Assembly: GCA_964346645.1 (NCBI GenBank)
Contig: CAYFVU010000071.1
Location: forward strand, 1 to 19,184
Length of the DNA stretch: 19,184 bases
Direction of reading: 5' to 3'
From: CAYFVU01 sp964346645
Lineage (GTDB): Bacteria; Spirochaetota; Spirochaetia; DSM-16054; Sediminispirochaetaceae
The position numbers and the translations under genes are program-made. Shown here piece by piece: positions 7,014 to 14,640 of this stretch. The notes beneath the pieces are model-generated. The model did not search any database and was not told where the DNA came from. It worked only from the letters and a program-made list of their open reading frames with translations. Each line of letters opens with the position of its first letter. The stretch's first letter is position 1.

Positions 7014-7113
7014 NNNNNNNNNNNNNNNNNNNNNNNNNNNNNNNNNNNNNNNNNNNNNNNNNNNNNNNNNNNNNNNNNNNNNNNNNNNNNNNNNNNNNNN
7101 NNNNNNNNNNNNN
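7014..7113. other. Assembly gap (run of 100 Ns)
   Basis: Exactly 100 consecutive Ns separate two contigs. A round number is commonly used for gaps of unknown size, so the missing length may be far larger. At least the rest of the exported protein is missing, since the next gene starts four bases after the gap. Further transport genes or the missing cbiJ and cbiT could lie here. Open frames that run through the Ns are artefacts. Confidence 0.97.
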
Positions 7114-7117
7114 TCCG

Positions 7118-7633
7118 ATGAAGGGCTTCGTGCAGATCTACACGGGCGACGGCAAGGGGAAGACCACCGCTTCGGTGGGACTCGCCGTGCGGGCTTGCGG
7201 CGCCGGGTTGAGGGTCGCCTTCATCCAGTTTCTCAAACACGAGCCATCGAGTGAAATCACGGGCCTCTCCCGCTTTTTGCCCGCCATACACACCGAGTTC
7301 TTCGGCAGAAAGAGGAGGGTGGGGACTCCTTTCACCGAAGAGGACCGTGAAATTGCGCAGCGGGGGCTGGAACGGGCCGAGGGGCTCGTGCACGGTGGCG
7401 ATTACGACCTGGTGGTTTTGGATGAGATACTGGTGGTCCTCTCGAAGGGGCTCGCCGAGGCGGATCGGGTGCTGGGGCTCTGCGGGGAGAAGCCCGAGGG
7501 GGTGGAGCTGGTACTCACCGGCCGCGGAGCTCCGCAGCGGCTGATCGAGGCCGCCGATCTGGTGACCGAAATGCGTCCGGTGCGCCACTACTTCGAGCAC
7601 GGCGTAGGTGCCCGCAGGGGGATAGAGAGATGA
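7118..7633 (+). CDS. cobA: Cob(I)alamin / corrinoid adenosyltransferase (CobA/BtuR/CobO family)
   Basis: This enzyme transfers the adenosyl group of ATP to Co(I) corrinoids. The 171-residue protein starts MKGFVQIYTGDGKGKTTASV, with the family P-loop GDGKGKTT at residues 10-17. It continues with FIQFLKHE, YDLVVLDEI (Walker B-like) and ELVLTGRGAPQRLIEAADLVTEM, ending in HYFEHGVGARRGIE, the standard C-terminus. ATG 7118 is the family start and lies only four bases after the Ns, so its ribosome-binding site is in the gap. It overlaps cbiA by ATGA. Short CobA proteins lacking the N-terminal extension seen in enterobacteria are common, so this looks complete. Confidence 0.95.
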   Translation: MKGFVQIYTGDGKGKTTASVGLAVRACGAGLRVAFIQFLKHEPSSEITGLSRFLPAIHTEFFGRKRRVGTPFTEEDREIAQRGLERAEGLVHGGDYDLVVLDEILVVLSKGLAEADRVLGLCGEKPEGVELVLTGRGAPQRLIEAADLVTEMRPVRHYFEHGVGARRGIER

Positions 7634-9042
7634 ACCGTCCGCGGCTGGTGGTGGCCGGCACCCACAGCGGGGCGGGCAAGACCACGCTCACCCAGGGCCT
7701 CATCCTCGCGCTGGTTGCCCGCAAGCTTACCGTGCAGCCCTACAAGTGCGGGCCCGACTACATAGACCCCGGCTATCACACCGTGCTCAGCGGCCGCATT
7801 TCCCGCAACCTCGATACCATGCTCATACCCGCAAACCGCGTTTTGGAGCTCTTCGACGTCAATGCCCGGGATGCGGACGTCTCGATCATCGAGGGGGTAA
7901 TGGGGCTCTTCGACGGTGCCGGAGCGACGGATGAGCGTGGCAGCACCTCCCACATCGCGAAGATAGTCAGAGCACCGGTGGTGCTGGTGATGGATGCCAG
8001 GGCCATGGCCCGGAGTGCCGGCGCCGTGGCCCACGGCTATGCAAAGTTCGAGCGCAATATAGACGTGGGGGGCTTCATTCTCAACAATGTCGGCAGTGAA
8101 CGCCACTACCGGATGGCCAAGGAGGCGATAGAGTGGAGGACCGGCCTCCCCGTCTTCGGCTACCTTCCACGCAGGGATGATCTGCGAATTCCGGAGCGTC
8201 ACCTGGGGCTCGTTCCCGCCTGGGAATCGGAGCCTCAGCAGTGCTGGCGTGACCGGCTTCTATCCTTGATAGACGAATACATCGACGTAGACGGGCTCTT
8301 GAGGCTTGCCCGGTCTGCGCCGCCGCTTCCGGTGTACAGTCCCGTTATCTACGGAAAGGGGAAAACCGAGCAGCACGTGCGTATAGGCTACGCGCTGGAC
8401 GATGCCTTTCACTTCTACTATCAGGACAATCTGGACATGCTCGGGCATATAGGGGCGGAGATGGTGCCGTTCAGCCCTATGCAAGATGAGATGCTGCCTG
8501 ATGGTCTGGACGGGCTCTACTTCGGCGGCGGGTATCCGGAGCTCTTTGCCGAGGAATTGGAGAACAACGAGGGGATGAAGGCGCATGTCCGCCGTGTGAG
8601 CGCCGCCGGAATGCCCATTCTTGCCGAATGCGGCGGGTTGATGTATATTGTACGGTACCTTCGGCCGCTGGACGGGCGGGACTACGAGATGGTGGGGCTC
8701 TTTCCTGGACGGATGAAAATGAGACCCAAGCTGAAGATGTTGGGATACTACACGGGTGAGCTGCAGTGCTCCTGTCCTCTAGGGCGCACCGGCAAGCATC
8801 TACTGGGCCACGTCTATCACTGGTCGGAGCTCGAAGAGGAGCCTTCGGATGAGCTGTGCCGGGCATTCGTCCTGAGAAAACCTGGTAGGGACGACCAGTA
8901 CGACGGATTCATTCGTCACAATACCGTGGCAAGCTACCTGCACCTGCATTTTGCCGGCGAACTTTCGTATGCACGCAACTTCGTCCGCAGCTGCCGAGCC
9001 TACGCGAACCGCCGCGGCTCTCCCCAGGGGTGGCACGAGTAA
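7630..9042 (+). CDS. cbiA: Cobyrinate a,c-diamide synthase
   Basis: CbiA amidates the a and c side chains of cobyrinic acid with glutamine and ATP. The 470-residue protein has an N-terminal dethiobiotin-synthetase-like ATPase domain with P-loop GTHSGAGKTT (10-19) and KCGPDYIDPGYH. The C-terminal class I glutaminase-like domain has FGGGYPELFAEEL, the nucleophile Cys334 in LAECGGLMYI, and a late His in SYLHLHF. The usual GHEFHYS stretch reads GHVYHWSEL, a mild variation. CbiA rather than CbiP is clear from the THSGAGKTT loop, the PDYIDP motif and the length. The gene starts within the cobA stop and is followed by a 39-base spacer with its own AGGAGG for cbiC. Confidence 0.95.
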   Translation: MNRPRLVVAGTHSGAGKTTLTQGLILALVARKLTVQPYKCGPDYIDPGYHTVLSGRISRNLDTMLIPANRVLELFDVNARDADVSIIEGVMGLFDGAGATDERGSTSHIAKIVRAPVVLVMDARAMARSAGAVAHGYAKFERNIDVGGFILNNVGSERHYRMAKEAIEWRTGLPVFGYLPRRDDLRIPERHLGLVPAWESEPQQCWRDRLLSLIDEYIDVDGLLRLARSAPPLPVYSPVIYGKGKTEQHVRIGYALDDAFHFYYQDNLDMLGHIGAEMVPFSPMQDEMLPDGLDGLYFGGGYPELFAEELENNEGMKAHVRRVSAAGMPILAECGGLMYIVRYLRPLDGRDYEMVGLFPGRMKMRPKLKMLGYYTGELQCSCPLGRTGKHLLGHVYHWSELEEEPSDELCRAFVLRKPGRDDQYDGFIRHNTVASYLHLHFAGELSYARNFVRSCRAYANRRGSPQGWHE

Positions 9043-9081
9043 GAGTATGAAGGGAAACAGGACACGCATGAGGAGGCAGGG

Positions 9082-9693
9082 ATGAAGCCGCATGAGATAG
9101 AATCCAAGAGTTTCGAGATCATCCGTTCGCGCTTAGGAGATTACGAGGCGCCGGAAGCCGTGTTGGACGTGGTTATCCGCATTGCGCACACCACCGGCGA
9201 TGTCGAGTTTGCGAAGCGATGCACGGTGCCCGAGGCGTCGGTGCGGGCCGGGGTCGAGGCCCTCCGGGCCGGCGGAAACGTGGTTACCGATGTAGAGATG
9301 GTGCGGACGGGCATTCGCTCAGCGCAGGTGGAGCGCTTGGGCGGTAAGGTGCTCTGCTTTCTCAACGATCCTCAGGTAGCCGAGAGAGCAAGGAGCCGAG
9401 GGACGACACGTTCCGCCGCGGCCATGGTAGAGGCGGCGGACCACATGGAGGGCGGTGTCGTGGCGATAGGCAATGCACCCACCGCGCTCTTCGCCCTCTG
9501 CGACATGGTGGAGGCCGGCACTAGTCGTCCCGCCCTCATCGTGGGAGTTCCAGTGGGCTTCGTGGGGGCGGCCGAGTCCAAGGAGAGACTGACCGGCCTC
9601 GACATCCCCTACATCACGGTGCTCGGAGAGCGGGGAGGAAGCCCGATAGCGGCGGCCGCGGTCAACGCGCTCATAAAGAGGGCGGGCGGATGA
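9082..9693 (+). CDS. cbiC: Cobalt-precorrin-8 methylmutase
   Basis: CbiC moves the methyl group from C11 to C12, giving cobyrinic acid. The protein has 203 residues, normal for the family. The catalytic histidine is in IRIAHTTGD (His36); other landmarks are GGNVVTDVEMVRTGI, the ARSRGTTRSAAAM segment, AIGNAPTALFALCDMVEAG and PALIVGVPVGFVGAAESKE. AGGAGG at 9070-9075 precedes ATG 9082. The stop overlaps cbiD as ATGA. Nothing is unusual in the sequence. Confidence 0.96.
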   Translation: MKPHEIESKSFEIIRSRLGDYEAPEAVLDVVIRIAHTTGDVEFAKRCTVPEASVRAGVEALRAGGNVVTDVEMVRTGIRSAQVERLGGKVLCFLNDPQVAERARSRGTTRSAAAMVEAADHMEGGVVAIGNAPTALFALCDMVEAGTSRPALIVGVPVGFVGAAESKERLTGLDIPYITVLGERGGSPIAAAAVNALIKRAGG

Positions 9694-10925
9694 GCGGGAG
9701 TGGCCCCGCTCGGGGGACCGGGAAGAGACGGGCCGCAATGGGGACTTCTTCCGGGGTACCGGACGAGTCGTCCGCCGAGGACTGGTACCGACGCGTGCTG
9801 GGCACGGTGGACGGGTTGCGGCGGGGGTTCACCACCGGCAGTTGCGCCCAGGCCGCCGCAAAGGCGGCGGTGATCATGTTGTCTACGGGAGACCCTATCC
9901 GCTCGGTCAGGATCACCCTCCCCAGAAGCAACGGCCGCTTCTCCGAGCGCAGCATCACCGTTCCTCTGGAGGAGGCCGAGTGCGGCGGCGCCTCCGCGAC
10001 TGCCGCAGTTCGAAAGGATGCCGGCGACGACCCCGACGACACCCACGGGCTGCTGTTCCTCTGCACTGCCCGCTGGAGTGAGACTCCTGGGGTGAGTATC
10101 ACCGCCGGAAGGGGCTTGGGAGTGGTCACGAAGGAGGGGCTCGCGGTGTCTCCCGGGGAACCTGCGGTGAATCCGGTGCCTCGGCGGATGATTAGGCAGG
10201 AGGTAGAGCCGCTACTAGGCGGGCACGCCGGGGTGGACCTCACCTTCGAGGTTCCCGAGGGAGAGGAGGTGGCTCGGAGTACCTGGAACCCGAGACTCGG
10301 GATAGAGGGGGGGGTATCTATTATCGGTACGACCGGGGTGGTGGAGCCCAAGTCCTCCAAGGCCTTTCAGGGTTCTCTCGCCTCATTCATTCACACCGCC
10401 GTGGTTCAGGGAAGGAGGCGGCTGGTGATCGCCTCGGGCTACGTGGGGGAGGGGTATCTGGAACGGAGGCTTGGGGTTCCCGGCCGGTACATCGTGACCG
10501 TGGGGGACCACTTCGGATTTGCGCTTGACCAGTGCGTGAAGCAGGGATGCAACGCCGTCTACATTGTGGGCCACATAGGGAAGCTGGTGAAGCTCGCCGC
10601 GGGTATCTTCAACACGCACAACATGTACGGAGATGCCAGGCTGGAGACCCTCGCCGCCCTGGCCGCCGCCGAGGGAGCCGACCAACGGCTCGTGGAGGAG
10701 CTGCTCTCGCAGGAGTTGGCAGAGACCGCGGTGGGCCTCCTCCGGGAGAACGGCCTGAGCTCCGTCTTCTCCCGGTTGGCCGTGCGATTACGGAAACGGG
10801 TTCACAGCCGCTGCGGGGAGAAGCTGGAGGTGGGCGTCGTGCTGCTTGATTTGAAGGGAGAGTCCCTTGCGGCCATCCCAAAACGCTTCACCGAGGAGGG
10901 GGGATGGGAAAGCTGTTTGTCGTAG
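9690..10925 (+). CDS. cbiD: Cobalt-precorrin-5B C1-methyltransferase
   Basis: CbiD methylates C1 in the anaerobic pathway and marks this route as anaerobic. The 411-residue protein has the signature LRRGFTTGSCAQAAAKAA starting at residue 43, then VVTKEGLAVSPGEPAVNPVPR, GGVSIIGTTGVVEPKS and FGFALDQCVKQGCNAVYIVGH, and the late KLAAGIFNTHNMYGDAR. Other CbiD proteins usually reach the RRGYTTG motif after a shorter leader, so this one carries about 25 additional N-terminal residues rich in Gly, Ser and Arg. ATG 9690 forms an ATGA overlap with cbiC; an alternative ATG at 9738 (Met17) gives a more typical length but has a poor ribosome-binding site. The end overlaps cbiE by 22 bases. Confidence 0.94.
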   Translation: MSGSGPARGTGKRRAAMGTSSGVPDESSAEDWYRRVLGTVDGLRRGFTTGSCAQAAAKAAVIMLSTGDPIRSVRITLPRSNGRFSERSITVPLEEAECGGASATAAVRKDAGDDPDDTHGLLFLCTARWSETPGVSITAGRGLGVVTKEGLAVSPGEPAVNPVPRRMIRQEVEPLLGGHAGVDLTFEVPEGEEVARSTWNPRLGIEGGVSIIGTTGVVEPKSSKAFQGSLASFIHTAVVQGRRRLVIASGYVGEGYLERRLGVPGRYIVTVGDHFGFALDQCVKQGCNAVYIVGHIGKLVKLAAGIFNTHNMYGDARLETLAALAAAEGADQRLVEELLSQELAETAVGLLRENGLSSVFSRLAVRLRKRVHSRCGEKLEVGVVLLDLKGESLAAIPKRFTEEGGWESCLS

Positions 10926-11569
10926 GAGTGGGCCCCGGCTCACCTGAGTACCTTCTTCCCGTCGCGCGAAAGACCATCGACCGTGCGGGGGTGGTGGCGG
11001 GGGCGCCGCGTCATCTCGCCCTGGCGGTGGAGGGGCAGGAGACCTTCGAGATCACGGGCAGTATGAACGAGGCCTTGGAGGAGGTACGAAAGCTGATGGA
11101 GGAGAGGGACGTGGCGCTTCTGGTGTCCGGAGATCCGGTCTTCTACTCACTTTTTACACGAATTAAAACTACGTTCGAGCCTTATGACTACCGGATCATA
11201 CCGGGGGTCTCAAGCGCACAGCTGGCCTGCTGCCGCACGGGCGTCCTATGGGACCGGGCAGTCTCGATCTCCGTTCATGGCAGGAGCCTGGAACGGCTGC
11301 GGGAGGTCTTGGAAGACAGGGGGCACGGGGACCAGAATGGGGAGTTTGAGGCCGGCTCCAGCGACGATGAGATTCCGGTGGTGGTGCTGACCGACCGTCG
11401 AAACACACCATCGGCGGTGGCCCGCTACTGCCTCGAATTTGCAGATCCTCGAAGGCGGGTCTGGGTGGCAAAGAACCTCTCGTATGAGGACGAGACGGTG
11501 TATCAGAACACGCTCGAAGGGCTTGCCGAGAGCGGAGAAGAGGGACTATGTGTGATGATCATCCTGTAA
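10904..11569 (+). CDS. cbiE: Cobalt-precorrin-7 C5-methyltransferase (single-domain CbiE)
   Basis: CbiE is a SAM-dependent class III tetrapyrrole methylase acting at C5. The 221-residue product starts MGKLFVVGVGPGSPEYLLPV (SAM-site GVGPGSPEY), and has VSGDPVFYSLFTRI, IIPGVSSAQLACCRTG, and PVVVLTDRRNTPSAVARY near the C-terminus. In many bacteria CbiE is fused to the CbiT decarboxylase/C15-methyltransferase; here it ends at GLCVMIIL with no CbiT domain, and none is seen elsewhere in the window. AGGAGGGG at 10893-10900 supports ATG 10904, inside the end of cbiD. It overlaps cbiL by 22 bases. Confidence 0.93.
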   Translation: MGKLFVVGVGPGSPEYLLPVARKTIDRAGVVAGAPRHLALAVEGQETFEITGSMNEALEEVRKLMEERDVALLVSGDPVFYSLFTRIKTTFEPYDYRIIPGVSSAQLACCRTGVLWDRAVSISVHGRSLERLREVLEDRGHGDQNGEFEAGSSDDEIPVVVLTDRRNTPSAVARYCLEFADPRRRVWVAKNLSYEDETVYQNTLEGLAESGEEGLCVMIIL

Positions 11570-12294
11570 GCGAACAACTGGGCACCCTCTATGGGATAGG
11601 CGTGGGTCCGGGGGACCCGGAGATGCTCACGCTGAAGGCCTTCCGAGTCCTCAAGGATGCGGAGGTCGTATTCGCCCCCACCGGCGGAAAGGGCGGAGGC
11701 TCCCTGGCTCGACGGATCGTGGAGGGCCTGTTGGAGGGGCAATCTGCGAACCGGTTTCAAGAGCTCGAGTTCCCTATGAGCAGCGACCCGGCGGTGCTGA
11801 GGCGCCACTGGTGTGAGAATGCCCGTACCGTCCGGGATGCCTGTCGAACACACCGGACGATTGTCTTTCTCACCCTGGGTGATCCGAGCATCTACAGCAC
11901 CTTCGCCTACTTGGTCGAGGAGTTGAGTAGCCTCGAGCCGAGCCTTCAGGTGGTGACGGTCCCGGGCATCTCCACGATGAGCCTTGCCGCCGGACGGTTC
12001 AACCTTCCGTTGTTGACAGGGAGCCAGCGACTCGTCCTGACGCCGCTTCCCGAGGAGCTGGAGACTCTCAGGGAGGTGCTTCGCCGGTTCGACACCGTGG
12101 TGATCTACAAAATAGGCTCTCGGCTGCAGGAGTTGAAGGAGTTACTCGCGGAGGAGGGACTCGAGCGGGGAGCCTACTTCGCGAGCAGGGTAGGGAGACC
12201 GGAGGAGAAGTTGTCCAAGGGTCTCGATCAGGTGGACGGGCGGAGGGGCTACCTCTCGACGGTGATCGTAAAGACCGGGGAGGCCCGCGCATGA
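11548..12294 (+). CDS. cbiL: Cobalt-factor II / precorrin-2 C20-methyltransferase
   Basis: CbiL methylates C20 of the cobalt-sirohydrochlorin ring, the first committed methylation after CbiK. The 248-residue tetrapyrrole methylase has LYGIGVGPGDPEMLTLKA at the N-terminus, VFLTLGDPSIYSTFAYLVEE (the LGDP..YSTF signature separates CbiL from the other methylases) and VTVPGISTMSLAAGRFNLPL, then VVIYKIGSRLQE. The start ATG 11548 lies within cbiE with a weak AGAGGG site upstream; it leaves about 11 residues before the conserved start. The stop overlaps cbiF by ATGA. Confidence 0.95.
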   Translation: MCDDHPVSEQLGTLYGIGVGPGDPEMLTLKAFRVLKDAEVVFAPTGGKGGGSLARRIVEGLLEGQSANRFQELEFPMSSDPAVLRRHWCENARTVRDACRTHRTIVFLTLGDPSIYSTFAYLVEELSSLEPSLQVVTVPGISTMSLAAGRFNLPLLTGSQRLVLTPLPEELETLREVLRRFDTVVIYKIGSRLQELKELLAEEGLERGAYFASRVGRPEEKLSKGLDQVDGRRGYLSTVIVKTGEARA

Positions 12295-13049
12295 GGGTGC
12301 TGTTCATAGGGGCCGGACCGGGGGATCCGGAACTGATAAGCGTCAAGGGCGCCAGGATACTCAGGGAAACTGCGGTTATCATCTACGCCGGATCGCTCGT
12401 CAATCCCGAGCTCCTCTCAGAGGCGAGAGGGGATGTCCGGATCTATGATTCTTCGAAGATGAATCTTGAGGAGATTACCTCTATCTACCTGAGCAGCAGA
12501 GATGAGGATGGGACCATTGCGAGGCTGCACACCGGAGACCCATCGCTTTACGGCGCCATACAGGAGCAGATGGATTTCTGCGCGGAGAACGGCATTCCGT
12601 ACGAGGTGGTTCCCGGTATCTCCTCCTTTGCCGCGGGAGCCGCGGCGATGAGACGTGAGCTGACACTGCCGGGGGTGGGGCAGACGGTCATCCTCACCAG
12701 GATCTCCGGCCGCACCAAGACGCCGCCCCGGGAGGCCCTGGAACGGTTGGCGGTCCACGGGACGACCATGGTGATCTTCCTCTCGATTGGCCGCATAGAG
12801 GAGGTGGTGGAGAAGCTGAAGAGCTCCTACCACGAGGATACCCCCGCAGCGGTGGTTTACCGCGCCGGGTGGCCCGACCAACGGATCTGCAGGGCCACGC
12901 TGAGAGACATCGCCTATGAGGTAAGGGAGGCCGACATCAGCAGGCAGGCCCTCATCTACGTGGGGCCGGTGCTCGCCTCAGAGTACGAGCTCTCCAGGCT
13001 CTATGACCGGGGCTTCAGCCATGGGTTTCGCATGGGAGAGGACTCGTGA
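12291..13049 (+). CDS. cbiF: Cobalt-precorrin-4 C11-methyltransferase
   Basis: CbiF methylates C11. The 252-residue protein shows the typical FIGAGPGDPELISVKGARIL, VIIYAGSLVNPELL, IARLHTGDPSLYGAIQEQMD and YEVVPGISSFAAGAAAMRRE, followed by PGVGQTVILTRISGRTK and the late AAVVYRAGWPDQ. The AGSLVNPE and LHTGDPSLYGA strings distinguish CbiF from CbiL, CbiH and CbiE. ATGA overlap with cbiL sets the start, and a GTGA overlap links it to cbiG. Length is normal. Confidence 0.96.
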   Translation: MRVLFIGAGPGDPELISVKGARILRETAVIIYAGSLVNPELLSEARGDVRIYDSSKMNLEEITSIYLSSRDEDGTIARLHTGDPSLYGAIQEQMDFCAENGIPYEVVPGISSFAAGAAAMRRELTLPGVGQTVILTRISGRTKTPPREALERLAVHGTTMVIFLSIGRIEEVVEKLKSSYHEDTPAAVVYRAGWPDQRICRATLRDIAYEVREADISRQALIYVGPVLASEYELSRLYDRGFSHGFRMGEDS

Positions 13050-13873
13050 GCGTAGCGGTTTTTTCCGTCACCGAGGAGGGGCTGGAGTGTGCCGGGCAGC
13101 TGGTGTCGAAGTTGCCCGGTGCCGAGCTCTTCCACTGCCCCGGCGGTGCACATGGAAGACGGCGCGCGGGTATAGAGGCCGCCGCCGGTGATAAAGACGG
13201 ACAATCGCTCCGAGCGGCGGTAGCGGATGCATTCACCCGATACCGGGGCCTGGTTTTCGTCATGGCCACGGGGATCGCCGTCCGGATGATTGCACCGCTG
13301 GAGGCAGACAAACACCGCGACCCCGCGGTGGTGGTTTTGGACGACTTCGGCCGGTATGCCGTGAGCCTCCTCTCCGGTCACGAGGGCGGTGCGAACCGTT
13401 TGACCTACCACGTGGCCGCTGCCGTGGGGGCCGTCCCGGTCATCAGCACCGGTACGGAGACCAACAAGACGGTGGTGCTGGGGATAGGATGCCGCCGCGG
13501 AGTACGGAAAGAGGACGTGCTGGAGGCTGTCAACACGGTGCTCGGCCGCCACGGAATCTGCGTAGCGGAGGTTCGCACGGCGGCAACCGCCTACCTCAAG
13601 TACGGCGAGAAGGGGCTTACGCAAGGGATGGAGACCCTCGACATTCCGCTGCGCTTCATTCACCGCCGCCGTATCGACATGCTCAACCCGGAGCTGATCA
13701 CTTCTTCCCCAGCGGCGGTGCGGCAGGTGGGTCTTGCGGGGGTAGCCGAGCCCTGTGCACTGCTGGCGGCGGACAACGGAGTGCTCATTCAGTCCCGGAC
13801 CGTAGTGGGCCCGGTGACGGTGGCGCTCGTCCGTGAGCGCAAATTCGTCGACCTCGAGGAGCTGTGGGTGTGA
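13046..13873 (+). CDS. cbiG: Cobalt-precorrin-5A hydrolase, short form without the central region
   Basis: CbiG opens the delta-lactone and releases acetaldehyde from cobalt-precorrin-5A. The N-terminal CbiG domain is clear: VFVMATGIAVRMIAPL (from about residue 71), DPAVVVLDDFGRYAVSLLSGHEGGANRLT and AVPVISTG. The C-terminal domain starts at about residue 143 with VVLGIGCRRGVRKEDVLEAV and ends with ADNGVLIQSRTVVGPVTVAL. In typical proteins of about 330-350 residues a central region separates the two; here only a few residues do, and the total is 275. No frameshift is seen, so this looks like a genuine short version. GTG 13046 overlaps the cbiF stop. The end overlaps cbiH as GTGA. Confidence 0.9.
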   Translation: MSVAVFSVTEEGLECAGQLVSKLPGAELFHCPGGAHGRRRAGIEAAAGDKDGQSLRAAVADAFTRYRGLVFVMATGIAVRMIAPLEADKHRDPAVVVLDDFGRYAVSLLSGHEGGANRLTYHVAAAVGAVPVISTGTETNKTVVLGIGCRRGVRKEDVLEAVNTVLGRHGICVAEVRTAATAYLKYGEKGLTQGMETLDIPLRFIHRRRIDMLNPELITSSPAAVRQVGLAGVAEPCALLAADNGVLIQSRTVVGPVTVALVRERKFVDLEELWV

Positions 13874-14607
13874 GCACACTTCACTGCGTAGGAATAGGGC
13901 CCGGATCAGTGGAACTGCTGACCACTTCGGCCCGCAGGGCCCTGGAGAGTGCCGAGTTCGTGGTCGGATACAGCAAGTACGTCCGTCTCATCGAGCCGCT
14001 ACTCACGAGCCAGGAGGTCTTCACCACCGGAATGCGTAGGGAGCGGGAGCGGGCCTTGTGGGCCTTGGAGCAGACGCGCGCCGGACGCAGCGGGGCCATC
14101 GTCTCCAGCGGAGATTCCTGCGTTTACGGAATCTGTGGGCTCGTGCTGGAGCTTGCCACCGAGGAAGACCTCGCGAAGCTCGATATCCGGATAGAGCCGG
14201 GATTGACCGCCGCGGTGAGTGCCGCCTCCCTCCTGGGAGCACCGCTGATGAACGACTACGTATCCATCTCCTTGAGCGATTTGCTCACCCCGCGGGAGAC
14301 TATTCTGAAACGTATCGAGGCGGCGCTTGAAGGGGATCTCGTCATGGCAATCTACAATCCAAAGAGCCGTAAGCGGACGGAGCTCTTTTTTACCATGATT
14401 GAGATGGCCCTCGACTACCGGAAGCCGGAGACACCGGTGGGAATTGTCACCTCCGCACACCGTCAGGACCAGGAGGTAACCATCGCGTCTCTCGGCGATA
14501 TGCGGGGGCTCGGGGAGAAGGTGCAGATGAATACGGTGCTCTACATCGGAAACAGCGTTACCTACTCCAAGGGGCCGTTCATGATTACTCCCAGAGGCTA
14601 CATCTAA
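13870..14607 (+). CDS. cbiH: Cobalt-precorrin-3 (precorrin-3B) C17-methyltransferase, ring contraction
   Basis: CbiH methylates C17 and drives ring contraction. The protein shows HCVGIGPGSVELLTTSARRAL, VVGYSKYVRLIEPL, AIVSSGDSCVYGICGLVLEL, a central GAPLMNDYVSISLSDLLTP and the family string MAIYNPKSRKRTELF. GTG 13870 is chosen because it forms a GTGA overlap with cbiG and sits 8 bases after GAGGAG (13856-13861); a GTG two codons earlier (13864) is in frame but too close to that site. The resulting length is 245 residues, normal for the family. A 33-base spacer with its own GGAGGA precedes cbiK. Confidence 0.95.
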   Translation: MSTLHCVGIGPGSVELLTTSARRALESAEFVVGYSKYVRLIEPLLTSQEVFTTGMRRERERALWALEQTRAGRSGAIVSSGDSCVYGICGLVLELATEEDLAKLDIRIEPGLTAAVSAASLLGAPLMNDYVSISLSDLLTPRETILKRIEAALEGDLVMAIYNPKSRKRTELFFTMIEMALDYRKPETPVGIVTSAHRQDQEVTIASLGDMRGLGEKVQMNTVLYIGNSVTYSKGPFMITPRGYI

Positions 14608-14640
14608 TATGGCCGAGAGGCCGCACACGGAGGATACACT

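Noticed and set aside
6881..7117. Open frame running through the Ns into cobA
   Set aside because: Ns are not sequence and the gap size is unknown, so frame continuity is meaningless; CobA starts normally at 7118.
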